Shown here in pieces: positions 40,697 through 49,280 of a stretch of DNA of 64,000 bases. A program made the translations under genes and the position numbers. The stretch's first letter is position 1. Every line of letters begins with the position of its first letter. The stretch spans positions 248,001 to 312,000 of the forward strand of contig NZ_UETR01000006.1 in assembly GCF_900491745.1 (NCBI RefSeq), given 5' to 3'. The notes under the pieces are model-generated. The model worked only from the letters and a program-made list of their open reading frames with translations. It was not told the origin of the DNA and ran no database searches. Source of the stretch: Amarolinea aalborgensis. GTDB lineage: Bacteria; Chloroflexota; Anaerolineae; SSC4; Amarolineaceae.

Positions 40697-42532
40697 CTAC
40701 TGGCCCCACGCCGCGGCGACGATTTGCACGTCCGCGATGTTGATCACGTTGTTCCCGTCCTGGTTGAAGTCAGCCTCGAAGTAGCCAAGCGTTACCTGAT
40801 CCAACCAGGCCTGCGCAGTCAGCGCAATATCCGTCACATCAACAGCTCCGCCCGAACAATTCACGTCGGCCAAACGGCAGCTGCCGCCCGGATCAGGCCC
40901 ACCCACGGTTGAGAAACGATTGGCGCTGGCCCAGTCGCTGGCGCCGCAGGCATTGACGGCTCGCGCCCGCCAGTGCAGCACGCGTGAAGCATGCAGCAGG
41001 GACGACACGCTCCAACTCGTCCCATACTGGCCACTGGGGTTGGCGATCACGGCGGCAAAGTTCCTATCTTCGGCCACCTGGACATCATAGGTCGTGGCGT
41101 TGGCGGTTGCGGCCCAGGTCATGGTGGCATTGAGCGGGACGTTGGTGGCATTGTCGGCCGGGGTCGTGAGGTTTGGCGCGCCCGGCGCAGCCGTCACCAC
41201 CTGCAGCACGACGTTGGTTGTCTGCGTGCTGCTGCCGTCGCTGCCTTGCACGGTGATGGTGTAGCTGCCGGGCGCCGCGCCGCCGCCTACGCTGAGGGTC
41301 AGTTGGGCGCTGCCAGGCACCTGGACGGGGTTCGGGTTGAATTGGGCCGTGACGCCGCCCGGCAGATTGAGCGCGCTCAGGGTAACGCTGCCGGTGTAAC
41401 CATTGACACCCTGCAGGCTCAGCTGGTACACGGCGTCGCCCGCGCCGCAGGTCGAAGCGGTTGGCGTTGCGCTTTGCACCGCAAAGCTCTGATCATAGGA
41501 ATAGCACTCGTTCGTCTGGCACAGGCCAGAATCCACGTCGCAGGCCGTGCCGGCGCGGTAGAAATCAAAGCCGCCGATGGCGCAAACGAATCCTCCGGCC
41601 GTGCCTGCGCCCAACAAGCGCCGCGCCACATTCAGTGAAGGCCATGCGCTCCACTGGCTGCCGTTGAAGCTGTCCACACTGTTGAGCACGCTGTTGCTGG
41701 ACGCGAAGCCGCCGCCAATTGCCAGCAGCGCGCCGCCCGCTGTCGCCCCGGCTGCCAGGTTGCGATCAGTGGTCATCGTGGCGGCCTGCGTGGACCAGGT
41801 ATTGGTTGAGGGGTTGTAGGCGACGACCGAGTTCAGAGCCGGCGCGGTGTTATTGGTGTCGCCGCCGGCGACCAGGAAAAGTCCGTTGGCAAAGAAGCCC
41901 ATCGCGCCATAGCGCGCGGCCGGCAAATTGGGCAGCGCTGTCCACGCATTGCTTGTGGCGTTGTAGACATAGGCCTTGTTGCTGATCGCGGTGCTGGTGC
42001 TCGTGCCGCTCACGCCGCCAGCCACATACACCAGGTTGTTGGCTGCATCGCACGCCACCGCCTGCAGGACAGGCACCGGCGTGCCAGGGTAGTTGGCGCC
42101 GGTGCTCCAGGTATTGCTGCTGATGGTGTAAATCCACAAGGTGGCTAGAAATGTCGGCGCCGAATAAGTGCCGCCCTGGCCGTTGGGGACGTAGATTTTG
42201 CCGTTCATCGCGCAGCCGCTGAGATCGCGCGCCGCCGTGGGCAAAGCAGCCCCGGTTGACCAGGTATCGGCGCCGGGGTCATAAATTTCAACGACATTCG
42301 ACACGACGTAATCGGTGCCGCTGCGTGACTCGCCGCCAATGGCCCAAATGCGCGCGCCGTCCCCCACAACCGCCAGGCGGTCGCGTGCTGTGGGCATAGG
42401 CGCCTTGAGAGTCCACACGCCTTGTACCGCGTTGGGATTCACCGCTTCGTTGGCGCTGGCGGCGGGCGCCATGACAGCGCCCAAAAGACAAGCGACGATC
42501 AACCACCATCCCCTGGCTCGTTGTCGAATCAC
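40697..42532 (-). CDS. Secreted Kelch-repeat protein with Ig-like region and dockerin-like tail
   Basis: 611 residues from GTG 42532, chosen because GGAGG lies 7 bases upstream; the frame extends 26 codons more. Signal peptide (about 8-28). Kelch repeats fill about 35-335 (APMPTARDRLAVVG, IWAIGGES, SNVVEIYDPGADTWSTGAALP, and five more blade motifs). Then an Ig-like segment (about 370-445), a fibronectin-like one (about 450-545), and a tail (about 550-611, DVNCSGGAVDVTDIALTAQA, then INIADVQIVAAAW) with two EF-hand-like dockerin halves. The tail resembles that of the secreted nuclease at 17149-20130. Probably a binding protein at the cell surface. Confidence 0.82.
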   Translation of the reverse strand: MIRQRARGWWLIVACLLGAVMAPAASANEAVNPNAVQGVWTLKAPMPTARDRLAVVGDGARIWAIGGESRSGTDYVVSNVVEIYDPGADTWSTGAALPTAARDLSGCAMNGKIYVPNGQGGTYSAPTFLATLWIYTISSNTWSTGANYPGTPVPVLQAVACDAANNLVYVAGGVSGTSTSTAISNKAYVYNATSNAWTALPNLPAARYGAMGFFANGLFLVAGGDTNNTAPALNSVVAYNPSTNTWSTQAATMTTDRNLAAGATAGGALLAIGGGFASSNSVLNSVDSFNGSQWSAWPSLNVARRLLGAGTAGGFVCAIGGFDFYRAGTACDVDSGLCQTNECYSYDQSFAVQSATPTASTCGAGDAVYQLSLQGVNGYTGSVTLSALNLPGGVTAQFNPNPVQVPGSAQLTLSVGGGAAPGSYTITVQGSDGSSTQTTNVVLQVVTAAPGAPNLTTPADNATNVPLNATMTWAATANATTYDVQVAEDRNFAAVIANPSGQYGTSWSVSSLLHASRVLHWRARAVNACGASDWASANRFSTVGGPDPGGSCRLADVNCSGGAVDVTDIALTAQAWLDQVTLGYFEADFNQDGNNVINIADVQIVAAAWGQ

Positions 42533-42654
42533 AGTGGTACCTCCACAAGGCAATATCTTGGCATGGGAACTTGAGGCGTTCAGTGTAACACACGTTACAT
42601 CGAACAGCAATTTCGCACAGGTTGCGCTTAAAGGATAGGCAGAAATGACAAACC

Positions 42655-42674
42655 AGGAAGTAAGATTACTTCCT
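42655..42674. repeat. Perfect 9-bp inverted repeat
   Basis: AGGAAGTAA and TTACTTCCT are separated by GA. It lies between two minus-strand genes, just beyond a terminator, and could be a second hairpin or a regulator site. Confidence 0.5.
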
Positions 42675-42682
42675 GTATATCA

Positions 42683-42715
42683 AAAACCCAGGCCCTGTTC
42701 AGAGGCCTGGGTTTT
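42683..42715 (-). terminator. Terminator after the duplicated-domain lipoprotein gene
   Basis: AAAACCCAGGCC (42683-42694) pairs perfectly with GGCCTGGGTTTT (42704-42715), loop of 9 bases. It is 30 bases beyond the stop of the gene at 42745, with a T-rich minus-strand exit. Confidence 0.85.
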
Positions 42716-42744
42716 GACTTGCGCGGCGGGGCGGGCTGGCGTGG

Positions 42745-44064
42745 CTATTTGGTTACAGCAAAATCTGCCGTGGCTTTGATCATGCCATCGGGCGTAGAAG
42801 CAATCCAGGTCAGCGCCGATTCGCTGACGGCCGTCCCGTTGGGCCATGTCGCCGGCACAGTCACACTCACATCGAAAGCGCCGAATCCACCGACCACCGT
42901 GGCGGCATACACCTGGGCTGCGTCGAACGGCACGGAAGCCGAGGCCAGGTGTATGTTGACCTTCTTGCCGAGGGGCCAATTTTCGCCATGCAGTTTGACG
43001 ATGGATTGCAGGGCGCCGCTGCTCGGCTGCGCTTGCAGGGTGGGCGTCAGCTTGCTGTCGCTGGGCGGCAGTGTGCTCTTGAGCGACAAATAAACCTCAT
43101 TGACCCAGGCCAGCAGCGCGTTGATGTCGGCCGTAGATGCTTTGGCCTGCCCCTGGCCCTTGAAAGTCAGCGTTTGCAGCATGGCATCGGCCTGGGCTGG
43201 GTCTTTCATCTGATAATCAATCGGCGCAAACTGGGCCAGCCAGATCTGCAGCTGCGCCTGCTGGTCGGCGTCAAGGCTCGCGCGCATGGCCCCTGCGGTC
43301 TGGTTGCCTTTGCAGCTCGTACCCGTAATCGCGCCGGCGCTGGTAATGCTCAAATCATCGCAGAAACCGGCAATGCCGCCTTCGCGATGCCACGTCAGCA
43401 CCGTTTCGGTACGCGGCGCCACCACGGACACCGTCCCTTCCTGGTTTGTGCGCACCTCGTGCATTTCACCGCCCACATCGAGCGTCACGCGGAAGCCAGG
43501 CACCAGCGCTTCGGTGCATTTTGTGTCCGCCTGATAGACTTCCAAACAGCCGTCGCGCCAGGTGACCGGCTCGACCGCCACGACCTTCGCAGCGGCCGCT
43601 GACTTGCCCAGGCTGGCTGCCAGCTTCTCTTGCGCAGCCCGCACCGCGGGGTTCATAGTGGTCGCCACGGCCGGTCGCACGACTGAGCCGGTCATGTTGG
43701 TGCGATATTCATAGGGTTGGCCGCCGGCTTCCAGCATGACCTGATAGCCCGGCACGATGACCTGCGTGCACATTTCGCCGGGTTGTTCGAGTTCCAGGCA
43801 GCCGTTGCGCCACTGCATGGGCTTCACATCGGTGATCGTGATATCGGCCTCTGACACGCCCAACGCCGCGGCCAGGGTTTGCCGCGCCAGCGTCGCCGCC
43901 GCGGGCGCGACCCCGCGGTCGGTGGTTGGCGTGGACGGCGGCTTGTCAGGCCCGGCCGTAGGCTTCTCGCGCACCGGCGCTTGCGGCGCGCAGGCGCTCA
44001 GCATCAGCGCGATGAGCAGGATCACCAGCGCCGCGCGGGCGCTTCGTTCGTTGATATGCTTCAT
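42745..44064 (-). CDS. Lipoprotein with two copies of an uncharacterised W-x-D/N-G-C-L domain
   Basis: 439 residues from ATG 44064, GGGAGAGAG about 5 bases upstream. Lipobox MLSACAP (Cys25 or so), then a Pro/Thr linker. Two tandem domains at about 55-125 and 130-205 share the pattern W-R-(N/D)-G-C-L-E, then C-T, VPG(Y/F)-x-V, and (E/V)-x-R-T-N; compare WRNGCLELEQPG with WRDGCLEVYQAD. Each has a Cys pair that could form a disulphide. The C-terminal 230 residues include an Ig-like end (HGENWPLGKKVNIHLA). I know this domain from Chloroflexota and cyanobacterial lipoproteins, but not its function. Confidence 0.72.
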   Translation of the reverse strand: MKHINERSARAALVILLIALMLSACAPQAPVREKPTAGPDKPPSTPTTDRGVAPAAATLARQTLAAALGVSEADITITDVKPMQWRNGCLELEQPGEMCTQVIVPGYQVMLEAGGQPYEYRTNMTGSVVRPAVATTMNPAVRAAQEKLAASLGKSAAAAKVVAVEPVTWRDGCLEVYQADTKCTEALVPGFRVTLDVGGEMHEVRTNQEGTVSVVAPRTETVLTWHREGGIAGFCDDLSITSAGAITGTSCKGNQTAGAMRASLDADQQAQLQIWLAQFAPIDYQMKDPAQADAMLQTLTFKGQGQAKASTADINALLAWVNEVYLSLKSTLPPSDSKLTPTLQAQPSSGALQSIVKLHGENWPLGKKVNIHLASASVPFDAAQVYAATVVGGFGAFDVSVTVPATWPNGTAVSESALTWIASTPDGMIKATADFAVTK

Positions 44065-44375
44065 GACACTCTCTCCCTTCATCCACAAAAAGTCGAAGCA
44101 TGTGCGCTGCCGGCGCAGCACGCTTCGATTGACTCTATTATGGTCGCGCGCGCCGCAGTATACATCCGATGCGCGCACCATTTTCTCTACGCCAAATAGC
44201 GCATTTGTTGATATGAGGGATAAATAGCAATCAACCGCAAGTTGTGTTATGATGCAAGTATCCGTGACGCGAGTTTACCACAAAACAAAAGCAAACTCCA
44301 AAAGCACGGCAATTCCAATGACACAGCCTGGGCGTCAGCCGCTACAGTCGGATTATCTCAAGGGGAGTCATCATC
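44065..44375. other. Divergent intergenic region
   Basis: 311 bases between the lipoprotein and nif3 genes, which point away from each other. A TATGAT at 44248-44253 could be a -10 box for the plus strand, but no good -35 is seen. A short plus frame from 44249 overlaps nif3 in another frame and is rejected. Nothing else is recognised. Confidence 0.4.
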
Positions 44376-45131
44376 GTGCTCAAGAGCGAACTCGTTGCCT
44401 ATCTGGACGCGTTTCTCCACATCAACGAAGTGAGGGATTATGGCTTGCAGGGGCTGCAGGTGGAAGCCGGCGGCGACGAGGTGAACACCCTGGCCTTCAG
44501 CACCGATTCAGCTTGGCCTTGCATTGCCAGCGCTCAGCACGCCGGCGCGCAGATGTTGATTGTGCACCACGGTCTGTTTTGGGGCCACGAGCAGCTGCTG
44601 CGCGGCCCGTTTGGCGCGCGCGTACGCCGTCTGTTCGAGGCAGGCCTTTCGCTTTACGCCGCGCACCTGGCGCTTGATGCTCATCCAGACGTAGGCAACA
44701 ATGCCGAACTGGCGCGGCTGTTCAACATCACCGTGACGCGCTGGTGGGGCGATGCAAAAGGCACGTTGATTGGCGTCCTGGGCGCCGCGCCCGCCGGTTT
44801 GACGCTGGCTGCGCTGTCGGCCCAAGTCGGTTCTCGTTTGAACACCACACCGCGCGTCCAGGGGTTTGGCCCGGCAGAGGTGCAGCAGGTGGCGATCGTT
44901 TCTGGTTCCGGCGCGTCCTTTGCCGCCGAAGCCAAAGCCCTCGGCGCCGACACCTTCATCACCGGCGAGACGTCGCATGTGGACTTCTACGCCGCGCAGG
45001 ACCTTGGGATCAACCTGATCTATGCGGGGCATTATGCCACCGAAACCGTCGGTCTCAAGGCGCTGGCGCGCCACCTGGGCGCTCGCTTTCCCGTGCGCAC
45101 GGTTTGGCTTGACCATCCTACAGGGTTGTAG
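44376..45131 (+). CDS. NIF3-like dinuclear metal-centre protein (DUF34)
   Basis: 251 residues from GTG 44376, with GGGGAG about 7 bases upstream. The Nif3/YqfO family pattern is present: DYGLQGLQVEAG (early), QMLIVHHGLFWG (about 60-71) with the metal His pair, YAAHLALDAHPDVGNN (about 96-111) with a further His/Asp, and the C-terminal ADTFITGETSHVDF and GHYATETVGLKALA (His and Glu ligands). Members form hexamer rings with two metals. It has been annotated as GTP cyclohydrolase type 2, but that is unproven. It opens a plus-strand run that leads into glycosyltransferases. Confidence 0.9.
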   Translation: MLKSELVAYLDAFLHINEVRDYGLQGLQVEAGGDEVNTLAFSTDSAWPCIASAQHAGAQMLIVHHGLFWGHEQLLRGPFGARVRRLFEAGLSLYAAHLALDAHPDVGNNAELARLFNITVTRWWGDAKGTLIGVLGAAPAGLTLAALSAQVGSRLNTTPRVQGFGPAEVQQVAIVSGSGASFAAEAKALGADTFITGETSHVDFYAAQDLGINLIYAGHYATETVGLKALARHLGARFPVRTVWLDHPTGL

Positions 45132-45162
45132 CGACGCCGCGCTGCGCCGACAAGACAGCGAG

Positions 45163-45192
45163 TTTGAGATTTTTGCACGAATCGGCTATAAT
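45163..45192 (+). promoter_or_regulatory. Candidate promoter inside the envelope locus
   Basis: TTTGAG at 45163-45168, an 18-base spacer and a perfect TATAAT at 45187-45192. It would drive the small gene and the glycosyltransferases from just after nif3. Confidence 0.5.
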
Positions 45193-45240
45193 CGCGATCA
45201 GTGGACAGTACGAAATCTACCGGGGAGGCCTGGTATTGGT

Positions 45241-45537
45241 GTGACAGCGCCCGAAATTGAAGTTCTGTTTGCCAGCGTTGGCCTGGAACGTGCGCCGCAG
45301 CCGCGTTTGGCGCCGGTCATCTTCTCGGCTGATTTTCAATTGGTGCGTTGGCGCCTGCTCAACTTGCAGCGCCAGTACCAGGTTGACAATGCGGCCGAGT
45401 TAGCCGAGAAAGCATGCGCGCAAGCCAATGCACGCGCCGATAAGGCCACGCTCTCTGCCATGTGGAAAGACCTGACCGAGTGGCAAGAACTGGAGCAAAG
45501 GGCCGTCGCGTTGTGGCAGCGGCTCTACGCACACTAA
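45241..45537 (+). CDS. Small helical protein, unknown
   Basis: 98 residues from GTG 45241; GGGGAGG lies 12 bases upstream, a long but possible spacing. The sequence is strongly helical and charged in its second half (DNAAELAEKACAQANARAD, WKDLTEWQELEQRA), with no Cys, signal peptide or membrane segment. I do not recognise it. The six-base gap to the next glycosyltransferase suggests co-expression. The start is uncertain because the frame stays open 73 codons upstream into nif3. Confidence 0.5.
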   Translation: MTAPEIEVLFASVGLERAPQPRLAPVIFSADFQLVRWRLLNLQRQYQVDNAAELAEKACAQANARADKATLSAMWKDLTEWQELEQRAVALWQRLYAH

Positions 45538-45543
45538 ACTGTT

Positions 45544-46683
45544 ATGCATGTCGTCATGATATCCAAGGCGGTCGTGGTTGGGGCTTATCAGCGCAAGCTG
45601 GAAGAACTTTCGCTTCTGCCTGGTATGCGTCTGACCGTTTTGGCGCCGCCCGGTTGGCGCGACAGCCGCGGTCATATCCGACTGGAGCGGGCGCATGTCA
45701 ATGGTTACGAGCTGCTGGAAACGCCGCTGGTTTTCAATGGGCATTTCCATATTCATTTTTACCCGCGGCTGGCCTCCCACTTGACTGCCTTACGCCCCGA
45801 CCTGATCCACATGGATGAAGAACCGTGTAATCTGGCAACTTTCCATGCTGTATGGCTGGCGCAGCAGTTTGGCGCGCCAGCCTGTTTCTTCACCTGGCAG
45901 AATCTGTATCGCGCCTATCCGCCGCCGTTTCGTTGGTTCGAGCAGTATGTCTTTCGCCACATACGCCATGCCCTGGCGGGCAACGCCGAAGCGATTGACA
46001 TCCTGCGCCGTAAAGGCTACCAGGGGCCCGTGACCCTCGCGCCGCAGTTTGGGGTAGACCCGCGAATTTTTCGACCGCTGACTCGGCCGCCCTCGCCGCG
46101 TTTTGTGATCGGCTATGCCGGCGGCCTGGTGCCAGAAAAAGGCGTTGATCTGCTGTTGAAAGCGGTTGCCGATCTGTCCGACGTGGAGGTGCGCCTGGCC
46201 GGCAGCGGCGCACAGCAGCCTTCTCTGGTCGCGCTGGCGCAGCAGTTGGGACTGGGCCAACGCGTCCAGTTCTTGCCTCGGCTGACATCTACCGCTATGC
46301 CCGATTTCTATGCACAATTGGACGCCCTGGTGCTGCCTTCACGCACCGCCCCGAACTGGAAAGAGCAATTTGGCCGCGTTCTCATCGAGGCGATGGCGTG
46401 CGGCGTACCGGTGATCGGCGCGGCCAGCGGCGAAATTCCGCAAGTGATTGGCGATGCCGGGCTGGTCTTCCCGGAAGGAGATGTCTTAGCCTTACGCGGC
46501 TGCCTGCGACGTCTGCAGCAAGACGCTGCGCTGCGGCGCGAGTTAGCGCTGCGGGGACGCGCCAGGGTTCTGGCTCATTACACGCAGGCGCGCATTGCAG
46601 CCCTGACCTACAGCGTCTACCAGCAAATGTTGGCCGCTGCTGCGCCGTCGGCTTCAGGGCTGGCGATTGGCGCCAGTTCCTAA
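45544..46683 (+). CDS. Family 4 glycosyltransferase
   Basis: 379 residues. GT4/GT-B fold: N-terminal Rossmann half (MHVVMISKAVVVGAY, RPDLIHMDEEPCN) and C-terminal donor half with VIGYAGGLVPEKGVDLLLKA (about 179-198), VRLAGSG, and the E-x7-E region FGRVLIEAMACGVPVIGAAS (about 280-299). Such retaining enzymes transfer a nucleotide sugar to a lipid-linked acceptor. It begins a block of envelope-polysaccharide genes. Its 3' end lies 22 bases before the next GT start. The donor sugar is not known. Confidence 0.9.
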   Translation: MHVVMISKAVVVGAYQRKLEELSLLPGMRLTVLAPPGWRDSRGHIRLERAHVNGYELLETPLVFNGHFHIHFYPRLASHLTALRPDLIHMDEEPCNLATFHAVWLAQQFGAPACFFTWQNLYRAYPPPFRWFEQYVFRHIRHALAGNAEAIDILRRKGYQGPVTLAPQFGVDPRIFRPLTRPPSPRFVIGYAGGLVPEKGVDLLLKAVADLSDVEVRLAGSGAQQPSLVALAQQLGLGQRVQFLPRLTSTAMPDFYAQLDALVLPSRTAPNWKEQFGRVLIEAMACGVPVIGAASGEIPQVIGDAGLVFPEGDVLALRGCLRRLQQDAALRRELALRGRARVLAHYTQARIAALTYSVYQQMLAAAAPSASGLAIGASS

Positions 46684-46705
46684 CCCCTGGTTCGAGCGCA
46701 AATCT

Positions 46706-47854
46706 GTGCCTACGGTTGGCATCAACTCACTCTTGCTGGCGTTGGATGATACGTACCGCAGTGCAGGCGTTTCCAACTATAACGCACAGCTCCTCCGTCA
46801 CCTGCCTGCGGCGGCCCCAGACCTGCGCCTGGTGGCTTTTGCTGGTGATCGCCGCTTCACGCCGGCCCCCGGCGTGACCCTGCGGCGTCCGTCCTGGTCT
46901 ACCCGGTCTCCGTTGGCGCGCATCGCCTGGGAGCAGAGCGCGCTGGCGTTGGCAAGTCGGCGCGTAGATCTGTTGCACGGCTCGGTCTATGCCAGCCCTG
47001 TGCTGGCGGCATGTCCCACGGTCATTACGGTGCACGACCTGACCTTTGTCCATCAGGCCGCGATGCTAAGACCGTTCAATCGAGTCTATTTGCGCTTGAT
47101 CACCCGCCTATCGGCCCGACGCGCAGCGCGTGTCATTGCCACGTCGGAGCATACGCGGCGTGAACTGATGGATTGGCTGGCCTTGCCCCCTGGCCGTGTG
47201 GTTGCTGTCCCCAACGGCGTAAGCGAGGAATTTGCGCCCGCCGCGCCCACCGCCGTTGAAGCCTTTCGCCAGCAGCACGGCCTGCCGGCCCGTTTTGTTC
47301 TCTTTGTGGGCACCCTGGAACCGCGTAAGAACCTGGTGCGGTTGATCGAAGCCTTTGCACGTGCGCGCGCCAGTCTGCATGACGAGACCTACCTGGTCAT
47401 TGCAGGCAGCAGAGGCTGGTACTACGAACAGATTTTTGCGCACGCAGCGTCGCTCGATCAAGGTGCAGCCATTTTGTTTCCGGGCTTTGTCTCCGCCGAG
47501 GCGTTGCCCTGGTGGTATCGGGCCGCCGCTGTTTTTGTTTATCCATCCCTATACGAGGGATTTGGTCTGCCGGTATTGGAAGCCATGGCCAGCGGAACAG
47601 CCGTCATCACGTCAAACACGTCATCCTTGCCTGAAGTCGTGGGCGACGCCGCCTTATCGGTGGACCCAACCGATGTGGATGCGTTGGCTGCGGCCCTGGT
47701 GCGTCTCTTGAACGATGAGACGCTGCGCGGCCAATTGAGCGCGGCCGGAGTGCGTCAGGCCGCGCAGTTTTCCTGGCGGCGCTGCGCCCAGGAAACCGTT
47801 GCGGTTTACCGCGAAGCGCTCGGTTTACCCCCAAAGTTGGAGCGCCCGGCATGA
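46706..47854 (+). CDS. Family 4 glycosyltransferase
   Basis: 382 residues from GTG 46706 (MPTVGINSLLLALDDTYRS); an upstream in-frame GTG at 46667 would overlap the previous gene. Family blocks: SAGVSNYNAQLLRHLP (about 19-34), TVHDLTFVHQ, LFVGTLEPRKNLVRLIEA (about 200-217) and YPSLYEGFGLPVLEAMASG (about 281-299), the E-x7-E acid pair of GT4. This resembles mannosyl- and rhamnosyltransferases of O-antigen and exopolysaccharide clusters. The stop overlaps the next ATG (ATGA at 47851-47854). Confidence 0.9.
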   Translation: MPTVGINSLLLALDDTYRSAGVSNYNAQLLRHLPAAAPDLRLVAFAGDRRFTPAPGVTLRRPSWSTRSPLARIAWEQSALALASRRVDLLHGSVYASPVLAACPTVITVHDLTFVHQAAMLRPFNRVYLRLITRLSARRAARVIATSEHTRRELMDWLALPPGRVVAVPNGVSEEFAPAAPTAVEAFRQQHGLPARFVLFVGTLEPRKNLVRLIEAFARARASLHDETYLVIAGSRGWYYEQIFAHAASLDQGAAILFPGFVSAEALPWWYRAAAVFVYPSLYEGFGLPVLEAMASGTAVITSNTSSLPEVVGDAALSVDPTDVDALAAALVRLLNDETLRGQLSAAGVRQAAQFSWRRCAQETVAVYREALGLPPKLERPA

Positions 47855-49278
47855 CGCCATCGCTACGTCGCCGCCTCTCCACCATCCTGGTTGTCATGGA
47901 TATCATCTTGATCAACGTTGCGTTTGGCGTGGCTTACTATCTGCGCTATGAGCTGCAGTGGTTTCGCGACCTCGACCCGAGCACCTACCGCAGCTTCGAC
48001 GCGTATGTGCCTTTTGCCATGCTCCTGACCGTCGTGCTGCTTTTGGCGTATCGCGTGGATGGCGCCTATGACATTCGGCGTGACAGCAGCCTGATCGAAG
48101 AAGCCTATCGCATCACCGCGGGCACCGCGACCGCGATCATCGTCATGGTGGCGATTTCATTCTTCACGCGGCCTCAGCTCAACTCCCGTCTGATCTACGT
48201 CTACACGGGCATTCTCATTCCAGCATTCCTCATTCTCTCCCGCATCGTCTTCCGCACCTGGCTGGCCTATCTGCGCCGCCGCGGCATTGGCGTAGACCGC
48301 ATCCTGATTGTGGGCGCGGGCGAAGTGGGCCGCATGGTCATGCGTAACGTCGTGGCTCAACCCGAACTGGGCTATGAGATCGTCGGTTTCCTGGATGATG
48401 ACCCCAGTAAGAGCGCCGCCACCCTGGGCCGCTTACGCGGGCTGGGCACCATTGACTGCCTGCTTGATGTGCTCAAGACCACACCGGTAGATGAGGTCAT
48501 CGTGGCCTTGCCCTGGCATGCACACCGTAAAATTGTGCAGGTCGTGCAGCAGGTCCAGCAGGCCAACGTGCGCCCCCGCATTGTGCCTGACCTGTTTGCG
48601 CTCATGCTCGGTCGTGTGCGACTTGACCAGATCAACGGGATTCCCCTCATCGGCATGCAGCCGGCCGCGATTACCGGCATCAACCGCGCGGCCAAACGTC
48701 TGGTTGATGTGGCGACCAGCATTGCGGCGATCACCGTCACCTCGCCATTCTGGCTCATCGTGCCCATCTTGATCAAGCTCGATTCGCCTGGGCCGGTTTT
48801 TTTCAACCAGGTGCGGATCGGTCGCAATGGCAAGCCGTTCGTGGTCCATAAGTTTCGCTCGATGGTGGCCAACGCCGAGGAGCAGAAGGACAGCCTGCGC
48901 GACCTCAATGAAGCAGATGGCCCGCTTTTCAAAATCAAAGAAGACCCGCGCACGACGCGTGTGGGGCGTTGGCTGCGCCGCACCAGCCTGGACGAACTGC
49001 CGCAGTTCCTCAACGTCCTGCAGGGCGACATGAGCCTGGTGGGGCCGCGACCAGCCTTGCCTGACGAAGTCGCCCAGTATGAGGAATGGCACAAACGGCG
49101 CCTCGATGCCGCGCCCGGCATCACCGGCCTCTGGCAGGTTTCAGGCCGCAGCCTCGTCGGCTTCGAAGAAATGGTGCTTCTTGATACATTTTACTGCGAG
49201 AATTGGTCTTTTGGACTCGATCTCAAAATCCTCCTCAAGACCATCCCTCGCGTCATCCTGGGAGAAGGTGCTTTCTAA
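47851..49278 (+). CDS. Polyprenyl-phosphate sugar-1-phosphate transferase (WbaP/WcaJ-like)
   Basis: 475 residues. Four to five membrane helices (about 10-30, 45-65, 85-105, 110-130) lead into a Rossmann-like CoA-binding domain (about 145-260, ILIVGAGEVGRMVM, VVGFLDDD). A C-terminal bacterial sugar transferase domain (about 285-475) carries KRLVDVATSIAAI, FVVHKFRSMVANAE and DELPQFLNVLQGDMSLVGPR (long conserved core). It places the first sugar-phosphate on undecaprenyl phosphate, the committed step of exopolysaccharide or O-antigen assembly at the inner membrane. Translationally coupled to the GT upstream. Glc-1-P or Gal-1-P as donor is inferred from the family only. Confidence 0.93.
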   Translation: MTPSLRRRLSTILVVMDIILINVAFGVAYYLRYELQWFRDLDPSTYRSFDAYVPFAMLLTVVLLLAYRVDGAYDIRRDSSLIEEAYRITAGTATAIIVMVAISFFTRPQLNSRLIYVYTGILIPAFLILSRIVFRTWLAYLRRRGIGVDRILIVGAGEVGRMVMRNVVAQPELGYEIVGFLDDDPSKSAATLGRLRGLGTIDCLLDVLKTTPVDEVIVALPWHAHRKIVQVVQQVQQANVRPRIVPDLFALMLGRVRLDQINGIPLIGMQPAAITGINRAAKRLVDVATSIAAITVTSPFWLIVPILIKLDSPGPVFFNQVRIGRNGKPFVVHKFRSMVANAEEQKDSLRDLNEADGPLFKIKEDPRTTRVGRWLRRTSLDELPQFLNVLQGDMSLVGPRPALPDEVAQYEEWHKRRLDAAPGITGLWQVSGRSLVGFEEMVLLDTFYCENWSFGLDLKILLKTIPRVILGEGAF

Positions 49279-49280
49279 CC

